Source: Gaiellasilicea sp963791905 (GTDB lineage Bacteria; Actinomycetota; Thermoleophilia; Gaiellales; Gaiellaceae). From it: 64,000 nucleotides of DNA. A model generated the notes under the pieces. It worked only from the letters and a program-made list of their open reading frames with translations, did not search any database and had not been told where the DNA came from. Numbering within the stretch: position 1 is the first letter of the stretch; the number at the start of each line of letters is the position of its first letter. The DNA lies in NCBI GenBank assembly GCA_963791905.1, contig CAWBTX010000002.1, positions 62,001-126,000 of the forward strand. The letters run 5' to 3'. The position numbers were made by a program, and so were the translations under genes. Below are positions 27,654 through 37,328 of the stretch, piece by piece.

Positions 27654-27758
27654 ATGAAGTACCTGCTGCTGATCACTCAAGGCGACACCCCGGTGCCGGG
27701 GACGGATGCCTGGGAGCACCTGTCGCCGGACGAGCAGAAGGCGGTCTACAGCGACTAG
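27654..27758 (+). pseudogene. Truncated YCII-family gene
   Basis: ATG 27654 has a strong AAGGAGGAG site and reads MKYLLLITQGDTPVPG then EHLSPDEQKAVYSD before a stop. These are the first 34 residues of a protein that should be about 115 long and contain a DGPF motif. The coding sequence continues directly into the middle of an ECF sigma gene, so the rest of YCII and the sigma start are missing. Confidence 0.65.
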
Positions 27759-28621
27759 CGATCCTCGAGGACGTCTTCCGCGAGGAGTGGGGACGAGTCC
27801 TCGCCGCTCTGATCGGCTTCCTCGGCGACTTCGACCTCGCCGAGGAAGCCGCCCAGGAGGCGTTCACGGCCGCCGCCGAGCGCTGGCCCCGAGACGGAGC
27901 TCCTGCGAACCCGCGGGCCTGGCTCGTGACGACGGCCCGCAACCGCGCAATCGACCGGATTCGACCGACCGCACGCTCGCTGCGAAGACCCGCCTGCTGG
28001 ACGTGCTTTAACGAGGGCTACGGCGGCCGGGGAGATCTCGCGACCGAGGCGATCCGGCTCGGGCGGGCCCTCGCCGAGCTGATGCCCGACGAGCCCGAGG
28101 TGCACGGGCTGCTGGCGCTGATGCAGCTGAACGACGCGCGGCGCGATGCGCGCTTCGCCGACGGCGCGATCGTCCTCCTCCGCGACCAGGATCGGACCCT
28201 TTGGGACCTCGACGAGATCGCGGCGGGACGAGCGGCACTCGAGCGCGCGCTGGCGCTCGGGGGCCGCGACCCGTACGTCCTCCAGGCGGCGATCGCGGCG
28301 CTGCACCTCGCCGAGCCGCAGGACTGGCCGCAGCTCGCCGGGCTGTACGGCGAGCTGGCCCGGGTCACCGGGTCGCCCGTAGTGGAGCTCAACCAGGCGG
28401 CGGCGATCGCCGAGGCGGGAGACGTCGCGGCGGCGCTCGCCCTCGTGGAGCGGCTCGAGCTCGACACGTACCACTACGTGCACGCCACGCGAGCGGAGCT
28501 CCTGCGCCGGCTCGACCGCGTCGAAGACGCCCACGCGGCGTACGCGCGCGCGCTCGAGCTCGTGCACTCGGACGCCGAGCGACGCTTCCTCGAGCAGCGG
28601 CTGGCCGGGCTCGAGGACTGA
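27755..28621 (+). pseudogene. ECF sigma factor (SigJ-like with TPR-type C-terminus), internally deleted
   Basis: Region 2 is present: AILEDVFREEWGRVLAALIG and FDLAEEAAQEAFTAAAERWP, then ANPRAWLVTTARNRAIDRIR. A frame break leads through TLAAKTRLL. At about 28010 the sequence jumps to FNEGYGGRGDLATEAIRLGR and the long C-terminal part ending AERRFLEQRLAGLED. Between them roughly 130-150 residues, including region 4, are absent. A YCII partner upstream is cut too, as in intact YCII-ECF operons. The product could not work as a sigma factor as sequenced. Confidence 0.7.
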
Positions 28622-28719
28622 CCCAGGCGCGGCGGCGACCTGGTCGACCGGAGGGAATGGGCGTCTCGGCGTGGCCGTTTTAAAGACGTAAGAGAGCAAC
28701 TGGACAGGAGGGAGCCGCG

Positions 28720-29655
28720 TTGAATGCGATTCCCGTAGAGGCCACCGTCCAAGCCCCCCGCAGGCAGCTCCCAGCCTCGTCACGAGGGCACCTGGTGCTG
28801 GTCGCAAACGGCCACGCGAGCGGGCTCGACCGCTCTCGACGCGTCCTCGAGGACGCTCGCGCAGCGCTCCGCGCGCAGGGCGTGAGCATCGAGACGCACG
28901 TGACGGAGAGCGTCGCGCAGCTGGCCGCCGAGTCGCAGGCGTTCGAGAATCGCCGTGTCGTCCTGCTCGGCGGCGACGGGACGCTGCACGCCGCAGCCAA
29001 CCTTCCGAACCCACCGCAGGAGCTGGCGCTGCTGCCGGCCGGTCGGGCGAACAACACCGCCCGCGCGCTTGGCATCCCGCTCGACCTTGCCGCGGCCGCC
29101 GCGCTCGCGACCGAGGGTCGCGCCCGCGCCATCGACCTGATCGCCGCCGGCAACGGCACCCGCAGGATGTTGGCGGTCGAGGGCGTCAGTGTCGGCTTCC
29201 ACGCAGTCGCGCGGGCGGACTATCGAGCCCCGAACTCGGCCGACGTCGGTGCGGCGATCCGCACTGCGATCTCCGCGGCCCGGCGGTTCGAGGGGATGAC
29301 GCTAGGGATCTCGAGCGACGGCGCCGCGGAGATGCTGACGATCGGGCAGCTCTTCGTCGCCAACCTCTCGCTCTACGCCTTCGGGCTGAGGGTCGCCCCC
29401 GCGGCTCGGCCGGACGACGGGCTGCTCGACGTCGTCGCGCTGCCCTGGGAGGGTCGGGCGAGGATCATCCCGATGCTCACGCGGCTCCGCCGGGGGACGC
29501 ATCTCGGCCGCCCCGGCGCGCGCGCCTGGACGGCGGCGCGCGTGTCGATCGCGACCGGCGGCGGGTCGCCCGTGATCGCCGACACCACCAACCTCGGCAT
29601 CGGGCCCGTGACGCTCGACGTCGCGCCCGGCGCGCTGGCGGTCGTGCGTCCGTGA
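28720..29655 (+). CDS. Diacylglycerol/sphingosine kinase-like lipid kinase
   Basis: A 311-residue protein of the DAGK catalytic family. GHLVLVANGHASGLDRSR opens it, and VVLLGGDGTLHAAANL is the nucleotide-binding GGDGT motif near residue 87, followed by LLPAGRANNTARALGIP. TTG 28720 follows AGGAGGG with good spacing. It phosphorylates a lipid or prenol at the membrane face; the substrate is unknown. Its stop overlaps the GTG of the MFS-PAP2 gene (GTGA), so kinase and phosphatase are made together. Confidence 0.82.
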   Translation: MNAIPVEATVQAPRRQLPASSRGHLVLVANGHASGLDRSRRVLEDARAALRAQGVSIETHVTESVAQLAAESQAFENRRVVLLGGDGTLHAAANLPNPPQELALLPAGRANNTARALGIPLDLAAAAALATEGRARAIDLIAAGNGTRRMLAVEGVSVGFHAVARADYRAPNSADVGAAIRTAISAARRFEGMTLGISSDGAAEMLTIGQLFVANLSLYAFGLRVAPAARPDDGLLDVVALPWEGRARIIPMLTRLRRGTHLGRPGARAWTAARVSIATGGGSPVIADTTNLGIGPVTLDVAPGALAVVRP

Positions 29656-31559
29656 TCGTGGACGCTCACGCCCTCCCCGCTCTGCGGCGCCGCCGCGCGA
29701 GCCTCCACCTTGTCGCCTTCGCCGCAGCCGCGGTTGCCGCCGGCACCGGGCGGGCGATCACGACCACTTACCTCCCGGTCCTGCTCGACCGCATCGACAG
29801 CTCGCCGGGCCTGATCGGGGTCGTGATGCTCGTGAACGCCGGCGCAGGCCTGTCCGTTCCGCTCGTCGTCGGCTACTGGAGCGATCGCCGCCGCCAGCGG
29901 GGCGCCGGGGGACGGCTCCCCTTCGTGCTTGGCGGCGGCGTCGTCGCGGCCGGCGGGCTGCTCGCCGTGGCGCTCGGCTTTTCCTCCTCGTACCTCGTCC
30001 TCGCGGTCTTCGGCGCGACGGTCTACATCGGGCTGAACGCGATCACGACGGCACACCGGGCGCTCGTCGCGGAGCTCTTCGCCTCCGGAGAACGAGCTCG
30101 CGCGACGAGCGCCCAAGAGCTCGCGCTCCTCGGAGGCAGCATGCTGGGCCTGGTCGCCGGCGGGCTGCTGCTGGAGGTCGCACTCTGGGCGCCGTTCGCC
30201 GTCGCGGCGGTACTCGTGCCGCTTCTGGTGCTCCCGACCACGACGCGCGTCGCCGAGCCGGACCCGGTCGCGCAGGCCGTCGAGCGGCCTCAGCCGCTCC
30301 GGTTCTATCGCGATGCGGCGCGGAGACCGCTCGTGCGGGCCCTCCTCCTGGCCGAGATCCTGTGGGTCGTCGCCTATGCGGCACTCCCGACGTTCTTCGT
30401 CCTCTACGCGGAGCACGTCCTCGGGCTGGACACCGCCGTCGCGGCCGTCGTCCTCGCCGCGTTCGGCCTCGTTACCGCAGCGTTTACGCTCGGCGCCGGC
30501 CGGATCGACAACCCGGCTCAGCTCGGGCCGGCACTCTTCCTCGGCGTCGCGCTGATGGGCACCGGGCTCCTCGCGGTCTCCCTCACGACCGACATCACGT
30601 TGGCCGCCCCGGGCCTGATCGCGGCCGCGGCCGGCTTCGGGATCGTCTCCACGACCGGGTTCCCGGTACTCGCCTCGATCATCCCGGCCGGTGAGGCGGG
30701 CGGGTACACGGCGCTCTTCTTCTCGGTCCGAGCGATCGCCTCAGCGATCGCGCTCCCCGTCGCCGGCGGCCTCATCGCGCTGACCGAGAGCTACCGAGCG
30801 GTCTTCGTGCTGGGCGGCGCGGCCGCGCTCACCGCGCTTCTCCCGCTCACGCACTTCGTCGCGCGCCGGCCGAGCGGCCTGCGCAGGCCGAGCGCGCGCT
30901 GGCTCGCGCGCTGGGCAGGATCCGTCGCCAGCCTCTACGTCGTGGTCCTCGTCACCGGTCTCGTCCTCGCGACGACGGCAATCGGCGAGCTCGACGAGAC
31001 GGTCTTCCTCGCGGTGAACGCGCTCGGGCCGGGACCGGAGCCCTTGTTCGAGCTCCTCGAGGAGCCCGCCCGCAACTACCTCCTGCTCCTGGCCGTCCCG
31101 GTGGTGGCCGCGCTGCTCGCAGGCCCCCGGCGGATCCCGGGTGTCCTCGCGCTCGAGCTCGCCGCCGGGACACTGGCTCTCGGGCTGCTCCAGGGCATCT
31201 ACGCCCTCTACGACCGGCCGCGGCCGTCCGAGGTGTTCGAGCCCACCGAGATCGTCCTTGCGTACGGGCGCGACTGGTCACGCATCGAGGGGTTCCCGAG
31301 CGGGCACATGGCCGTCATCACCGCGCTCGCGGCGACCGCGTGGTTCCTGTTCCCGAGACTCCGCTACCCGCTCCTCGCCTACGTCGCCCTGAACGCGTTC
31401 ACGCGCGTCCTCTTCGGCGCCCACTTCCCGTTGGACGTGATCGGCGGGATCGTGCTCGGCTACGGCAGCGCCCGCGCCGTCTGGCTGCTCTTCTCGCAGA
31501 CCGGGCTGATCAGGCCGGGTGACGGGCGCGAGCCCGCAGCGATCGGGCGGCCGTGCTGA
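29652..31559 (+). CDS. MFS transporter fused to a PAP2 lipid phosphatase
   Basis: A 635-residue membrane protein. Residues 1-400 form a twelve-helix MFS unit (GRAITTTYLPVLLDRIDSSP, VGYWSDRRRQRG). Residues 415-620 form a six-helix PAP2 domain whose catalytic parts are YDRPRP, FPSGHMAVITALA and RVLFGAHFPLDVIGG, giving the expected RP, SGH and R-H-D residues. GTG 29652 overlaps the lipid-kinase stop. The order suggests a lipid or prenyl-phosphate cycle with transport and dephosphorylation in one chain. The join is continuous in one intact frame. Confidence 0.83.
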   Translation: MIVDAHALPALRRRRASLHLVAFAAAAVAAGTGRAITTTYLPVLLDRIDSSPGLIGVVMLVNAGAGLSVPLVVGYWSDRRRQRGAGGRLPFVLGGGVVAAGGLLAVALGFSSSYLVLAVFGATVYIGLNAITTAHRALVAELFASGERARATSAQELALLGGSMLGLVAGGLLLEVALWAPFAVAAVLVPLLVLPTTTRVAEPDPVAQAVERPQPLRFYRDAARRPLVRALLLAEILWVVAYAALPTFFVLYAEHVLGLDTAVAAVVLAAFGLVTAAFTLGAGRIDNPAQLGPALFLGVALMGTGLLAVSLTTDITLAAPGLIAAAAGFGIVSTTGFPVLASIIPAGEAGGYTALFFSVRAIASAIALPVAGGLIALTESYRAVFVLGGAAALTALLPLTHFVARRPSGLRRPSARWLARWAGSVASLYVVVLVTGLVLATTAIGELDETVFLAVNALGPGPEPLFELLEEPARNYLLLLAVPVVAALLAGPRRIPGVLALELAAGTLALGLLQGIYALYDRPRPSEVFEPTEIVLAYGRDWSRIEGFPSGHMAVITALAATAWFLFPRLRYPLLAYVALNAFTRVLFGAHFPLDVIGGIVLGYGSARAVWLLFSQTGLIRPGDGREPAAIGRPC

Positions 31560-32070
31560 CGGCGAACACGGTCGCAACCCCGATCGCGGCGCCGAACAGG
31601 CTCCCCACGATCACGTCCGACCAGTAGTGGACGCCGAGATAGGCGCGGGAGAGGGCGACCAGCGCCGCCAGCACGAGCACCGGCACCCTGAGTCTCGGCG
31701 AGAGCACCGCCACCGCGGTCGCGGCCGCAAAGGCGGTTGCCGCATGGCCGGACGGGAAGGAGGTCGACCCCGGGAGCGTCACCAGCGCTTGGACCTCGGA
31801 CTCCGCAACCGGCGGTCTTGCCCGGTCCGTGATCTCCTTGATGAGCCAGACCCCAAGCGCAGCGACGCCCGCTGCGATGCTCGCTGAGAGCGCGCAGACG
31901 CGCGAGGCGCATCTCGGCCGCGCGTCCGCGAGCGCGCCGAAGGCGGCGATGAGCGGCCATTTCACCCACCACGCCGACGCCGCGACGAACATGAGCGTCA
32001 GCGGCTCCCAGCGGATCGCCTGCGTCGCGTCGATCGCGGCGTTGTCGAGCTCAGCGAGTAGGTGCAACAC
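31510..32070 (-). CDS. PAP2 family phosphatase
   Basis: A 186-residue membrane phosphatase with all three canonical motifs: KEITDRARPP, FPSGHAATAFA and SRAYLGVHYWSDVIVG. Five or six membrane helices are visible. GTG 32070 (VLHLLAELDNAAID) is preferred because upstream residues do not look like this family. It probably dephosphorylates undecaprenyl pyrophosphate or phosphatidate. It converges on the MFS-PAP2 gene with a 50-base overlap, so a second PAP2 domain sits beside the fused one. Confidence 0.82.
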   Translation of the reverse strand: MLHLLAELDNAAIDATQAIRWEPLTLMFVAASAWWVKWPLIAAFGALADARPRCASRVCALSASIAAGVAALGVWLIKEITDRARPPVAESEVQALVTLPGSTSFPSGHAATAFAAATAVAVLSPRLRVPVLVLAALVALSRAYLGVHYWSDVIVGSLFGAAIGVATVFAVSTAARSLRARARHPA

Positions 32071-32212
32071 GGTCGGGATGCGATGGTAGCTCGACTGGGG
32101 GAGATGAAGGTGAGAACGACCGCGAGCGCGTGCGACCTCGTCGCGCACGGCGGGTGCCACTTCCGCGGCGAGGTCCTTGTCCTCGCCCGCTCGCCGCCGC
32201 AGACTAGGCGCC

Positions 32213-33542
32213 ATGAGCTTCAACACAGCCGAAGTGCGCTACGCGAAGAGCGGCGACGTGTACATCGGCTATCGGGTCTTCGGTGCCGGTCCGCGCGACA
32301 TCGTGATCGTCAGCGGGCTCACGTCGAACATCGACTCAGGGTTCTGGGCGCCTCAAGAAGCCGACGAGCTGGAGGCACTCAATCGGATCGCGCGGTGCAT
32401 CATTTTCGACAAGCGCGGGACAGGTATCTCCGACCGCGTCACCACCGTTCCGTCTCTCGAAGAGCGGATGGACGACGTGCGGGCCGTGATGGACGCAGCA
32501 GGCTCGACCCACGCGGCCATCTACGGCAAACACGATGGTGGCGCGATGGGTGTCCTCTTTGCGGCTACCTACCCAAAGCGCACGCTCGCACTAATACTCG
32601 CGAATCCCCGGCCGCGCTTCACCTCGGCGCCTGACTACCCCTGGGCACCGACCCGCGAGGAGTACGACCGCCAGACCCACGAGGAAGTGCGCCTTTGGGG
32701 AACGCGCCAACAGGCGCTCGCGATCGCCCAGAGAGCCGGCTGAGAGCAGAACGATGAAAGGCTCCAGGCGCTTGCCCGCCGCATGCGCCTCGCCGCGAGC
32801 CCGGCGCCGTCCGAGCGCTCCGGACCATGAACGCCGACATCGACGTGCGGCCGGTCCTCACGACCGTGCAGGTTCCGACGTTGATTCTCAACTATCCCGC
32901 GAATGCGGGACCTCGCGCGGTACGTCGCAGACCGCATCCCCAATGCCGATCGAGTTCGTCGACGAGTTCCGTTCTCGCCGACATCCTTCCATCGCTGGAA
33001 GCGTTCCTGTCGCGCGCGCAGGAGGAGTGGGCGGCTCGGGCCGCCGAGCCGGAACGCGTGCTCGCGACGGTTCTCTTCACCGATCTCGTCGGTTCGACGC
33101 GGAAGGCCGTGGAGCTGGGACCGCGCTGGCCGGAACTCTTCTACGCGATCACAACGTCCGGGTTCGCCGAGAACTCGCCCGCTATGCAGGCCGGGAGATC
33201 GACACAGCCGGCGACGGCTTCTTCGCGTCTGGCTTCGACGGGCCGGCACGCGCAATCCGCTGCGCGTGCGCGATCCGCGACGCCGTGCAATCACTAGGCC
33301 TCGACGTCCGAGTCGGCGTCCACACCGGCGAGTGCGACGTCGTCGACGGAAAGCTGGCCGGCCTCGCCGTCGTCGTCGGTTCCCGTGTGGCTGCACAAGC
33401 CGACGAAGGTGAGGTGATCGTCTCCGGCACGGTGAAGGACCTCGTCGCCGGCAGCGGCATCGAGTTCGACGCGCGTGGCACGCGCGTGCTCAAGGGCCTG
33501 GGCGAATGGCCGATCTACGCCGTCACCCGGTCTGAGGCGTAG
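32213..33542 (+). pseudogene. Alpha/beta-hydrolase-linked class III adenylate cyclase, many frame breaks
   Basis: About 440 residues if repaired. The N-terminal hydrolase-like domain has IVIVSGLTSNIDSGFW and FDKRGTGISDR. The elbow reads YGKHDGGAMG, where Ser is replaced by His. The C-terminal cyclase domain has VLFTDLVGSTRKAVELG (metal Asp), EIDTAGDGFFASG and RVGVHTGECDVVDG. The frame has a TGA at 32741. It breaks near 32803, where adding one G restores the frame into TMNADIDVRPV, and again around 32900, 32960, 33130 and 33160. Both decay and base-calling error are possible. Confidence 0.7.
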
Positions 33543-33556
33543 CTCGCGACGGAGTC

Positions 33557-35447
33557 TCAGTCGGTGTCGACGGCAGTCAGCGTCGCGCGCGCTCCCGCGG
33601 CCCGCACGGCAGCCGAGAGGGTGGCGATGTCGTACGCGCCGTAGTGGCGGCGGCTGTTGATGAAGAAGGTGGGCGTGCCCGTGACGCCGCTCAGGTCTGC
33701 TCCGTCGACGTCCTCGGCTACGCGGAGCGCCCCGACGTGGTCGCGCAAGTACTCGGTGAAGCGGTCGGCGTCGAGGCCGAGCTGGCGGGCATAGCCGATC
33801 AGATCGTCCGGGCGGAGCGCGTCCTGGTGCGCCGAGCAGGAGGTCGTGCATCTCCCAGAAGGCCCCCTGCTCGGCGGCGGCCTCGGCCGCTTCCGCAGCG
33901 AGCTGCGCGCGCGGATGGACGTCGGTGAGCGGCAGATGGCGCCAGGCGTAGCGGACGTCGCCGAACTCGCGCAGAAGCTCGCGCACGATCGGCTCGGCGC
34001 GACCGCAGTAGGGGCACTCGAAGTCGCCGTACTCGACGACTGTGACGCGCCCGTCCATCGGCCCGCGAATGTGGTCGCGCTCGGGATCGACGTCGATGTA
34101 GAGGTCGGTGAGCAGCTCGGCGTGCCCAGCAGGGCGCGGATTCGGAGGCGCTTCGGGAGCAGCGCGGTAACCCGGAACAGGAGCCACGTCAGGGTGGAGA
34201 GCGCCGAGAGCGGCGCCGAGGATCCCGAGCTTCGCCTCCTCGAGCTCGACACCGTCGAAGGCGATCGTCGCCACGAGGAGCGCGACCGTGAAGCCGATGC
34301 CTGCGATGGTCCCGCCGCCTGCAACGGCGGCCCAGCCGACAGGCGGACGAAGTCGTCCCTTGGTGGCCCGCGTGAGCAGCCATGAGGCGCCGAGAATGCC
34401 GATCGGCTTGCCGACGACGTAGCCGAGCAGGATCCCGAGCGTGATCGGCGACGTGGCGGCGCGCGCGAGGAAGTCGCTGTCGATCGCGATCCCCGCGTTC
34501 GCGAGCGCGAACAGCGGGACGATCACGTAGCTCGTCCACGGGTGGTACAGCTGCTGCAGCCGCTCGTTCGTCGGCGTCGCGGACCTGATCTCGGCGCCGG
34601 CGGAGCGCGCCAGCTCGGCGGTCGGCTGCTCGCGAAATTCGCGGAACCGCTCGGTCGCGCGTTCGAGATTCGAGCGCGGGGCCGGCCTGGCATAGGCGAG
34701 CAGCCCCATCGCGACCCCGAGCACGACCGGCTCGACGCCCGACTCGAGCAGCGCGACCCAGGCGACAACGCCGAGCGCGAAGTAGACGATGCCCGCGCGC
34801 ACGCCGAGGTTCTTCAAGACGACGACGGCAGCGAACGGGATCAGCGCCAGGAGCAGAGCCGGTACGTCCAGCGTCTCCGTGTAGAAGGTCGCGATGACGA
34901 CGAGCGCGATGATGTCGTCGACGACTGCGACCGTGAGCATGAACGCTCGCAGCCGGTCCGGGAACCGCGGCCCGACGAGCGCGAGCAGCCCGAGCGCGAA
35001 GGCGGTGTCGGTCGACAGCGCGATTCCCCACCCCGTTGCGGACGATCGGCCCGCGTTGAACGCGAGATAGATCGACGCCGCCGCCGCCATCCCGCCGATG
35101 GCGGCCAGCAGCGGCAGCGCGAACCGTCTCCGCTCGCGGAGCTCGCCCAGATCGAACTCGCGCCGCGCCTCGAGCCCGAGGACGAAGAAGAAGAACGTCA
35201 TGAGGCCGCTGTTCACCCACTCGCGGAGGGTCAGGTCGATCCCGGCGCTGCCGACCTCGATCGCCAGCGTCGTCTCCCACAACGAGTCGTAGGACGACGC
35301 GTCGACGTTCACCCAGACGAGGGCCGCCACCGTTGCCGCGAGCAGGATCGCGGCGCCGCCGGTCTCCGTGTGCAGGAACTCCCGCAGCGGCGTCTTGAGC
35401 CGGCGGACGCCGGTACGGCCGGAGAAATCGCCGCGACTGGCCTCCAC
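33557..35447 (-). CDS. Na+/H+ antiporter NhaA fused to a DsbA-type thioredoxin domain, frame breaks
   Basis: About 625 residues. Residues 1-400 are NhaA, exchanging sodium for protons in the inner membrane. Signs are TFFFFVLGLEARREFDLGEL, ALSTDTAFALGLLALVG and the paired transport aspartates in TVAVVDDIIALVV. The end is a DsbA-like domain with DGRVTVVEYGDFECPYCG, whose active site is CPYC, and VTGTPTFFINSRRH with the cis-proline. Frame breaks near 34205, 34115 (last helix LTWLLFRVTALLPKRL is in another frame) and 33825. NhaA-thioredoxin fusions are known in actinobacteria. The start is GTG 35447. Confidence 0.82.
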
Positions 35448-35498
35448 CTCGACACCGTGCCAGATGTGCCGCTTTCCGCGGCACGCGCAGTGGGAGCG

Positions 35499-37108
35499 CT
35501 AGGCGGCCTGGACCCCCGGCGTGCCGTCCCTGACGACGAACGACCTGAGCGTGGACGCGGGCGCCTCCGGCGCGTCGACGGTCGTCACGGCGCGGAAGTC
35601 CGTCCGCCAGACGTCCGGCGCACCTCGCAGCGCACGTAGCCGCGGAAGAGCCCGTCAAAGAACTCGGATGTGCGGGTTGTCGGGCAGCGCCGCCTGCACG
35701 GGCGGGATGAACGCGGCCGGGAAGTCCGAGCGTGATCGAGGTGCCGACGAACTCGGTGGCGACGCGTCGGCGAGCGCCGGGTCGTCGAAGTCGACCTTGA
35801 GGTCGTGCACCCAGCTCGAGTGGATGTCGCCGGTGAGCACGATCGGGTTCGACGGCCGCCGCTCGGCGAGGAACTGCGTGATGCCGCCGCCGCGGCGGCG
35901 ACGTAGCCGTCCCACTGGTCCATGATGAAGAGCTGTCGCCGCGGGCCCGGCGGGTCGACGTCGAACTGCGCGAACATCGTCTGCTGCGCGATCACGTTCC
36001 AGCGCGCCGCGCGAGCGGCCAGCCCGTCGAGCAGCCAGCGCTCCTGCTGCGGCCCGGTCATCGTCTGCGCCGGATCGAGCGCGCGCCGCGCAGCGCGGCT
36101 TGACGCCGTCGCCGCACGGCTGGTCGGTGCGGTACTGGCGCGTGTCGAGCACGCTGAACTCGGCGAGGTCGCCGAAGCGTCAGGCCGGCGGTAGAGCTGC
36201 ATGATGCGGCCCGTGCGGCAGCGACGCGCGCCGCAGCGGCATGTGCTCGTAGTAGGCGTGGTAGGCGTCGGCGCGCCGCTGCCAGGAACTGCGCCGGGAT
36301 CGTGCGTCGTCCTCCGGCGATCGCCGTCCGCGTAGTTGTTCTCGACCTCGTGGTCGTCCGAGGTGACGAGCCACGGAACGCCGCGTGCGCCGCCTGAGGT
36401 CGGGTCGGTCTTGTACAGCGCGTGCCGGTTGCGGTAGCTCGCCAGGCTCGACTGACCTCCGGCCCGTCGTGCTGCGCGGCGGCGCCGGCCGGGTCTGCGC
36501 GGCCGTCTCGTAGATGTAGTCGCCGAGGTGCACGACGAGGTCGAGGTCCTCGCGCGGCCATGTGGCGGTAGGCGCGTGTAGAAGCCGTTCTGCCAGTCCT
36601 GGCACGAGACGAACGCGAACCGCAGCGCGTCGACGGCAGGCGCCGGCCGCGCGCGGGCGCGTGCGCGTGCGGCCGATCGGGCTCTCCGGCGACCCGACGG
36701 CGAAGCGGTAGAAGTACTCGCGGTCCGGGCGCGAGGCCGTCGACGCTCGACGTGCACGCGAGTGCGCCGAGCGTCGGGTCACGCGACGCGCGACGCCGCG
36801 GCGTGACGACGCGCCGCATGCTCGGTCGTGCGCGACCTCCCAGCGCACGAGCACGGGCTGCGGCGGCATGCCGCCGCCGTGCGAGCGGGTCGGGCGCGAG
36901 GCGCGTCCAGAGCACGACGCCGTCGGCGTCGGATCGCCCGAGGCGACGCCGAGCGTGAAGAGATGATCGGCGAACGGCGGGACCGCCGCCCTGGCCAGCG
37001 CCGGGTTGAGGAGGCGCGGCAGCGCCAACGCTGCGCCGGCGCGCCGGCCGAGGCCAGCAGGCCGCGGCGTGTGATCGGGCGGTCGACAACGGACGGCTCG
37101 GCGGACAT
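35499..37108 (-). pseudogene. PhoD-type alkaline phosphatase/phosphodiesterase, densely frame-broken
   Basis: About 530 residues if repaired. ATG 37108 follows GGAGGAG. The twin-arginine signal ITRRGLLASAGA is followed by FADHLFTLGVASGDPT. FAFVSCQDWQNGFYT, VTSDDHEVENNYADGD, NVIAQQTMFAQFD and ISTGDIHSSWV-like (VLTGDIHSSWVHDL) motifs identify PhoD, a secreted calcium/iron phosphatase. The end reads DVWRTDFRAVTTVDAP to a stop at 35499. Coding sense hops between frames more than ten times, mostly in G/C runs. This is far denser than elsewhere, so consensus error is the first suspect. Confidence 0.72.
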
Positions 37109-37328
37109 CGCGACTCCTCCTCGGATCGTGGTGAGTCGAAGCTAGGAGCGAGCCTGCGCTCCGCAAGGGGCTCACACCGTGCCACACCGGACACGTTTCT
37201 GTCGAAGGTCCGGGTCGCCCAGCCGCAGATAGGTACGCAGCCGCCCGAAGATGGGTAGCCGCCGCCGATGACGGCCAGGGAGCCCGGTCGTACCTTCGAG
37301 TCTCCTTCGAATCGACAAGGAGACACTG

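Noticed and set aside
28674..28700. Stress-sigma promoter in the GTTTTAAAGACG stretch before the lipid kinase
   Set aside because: Only a loose match and no clear second element at proper spacing.
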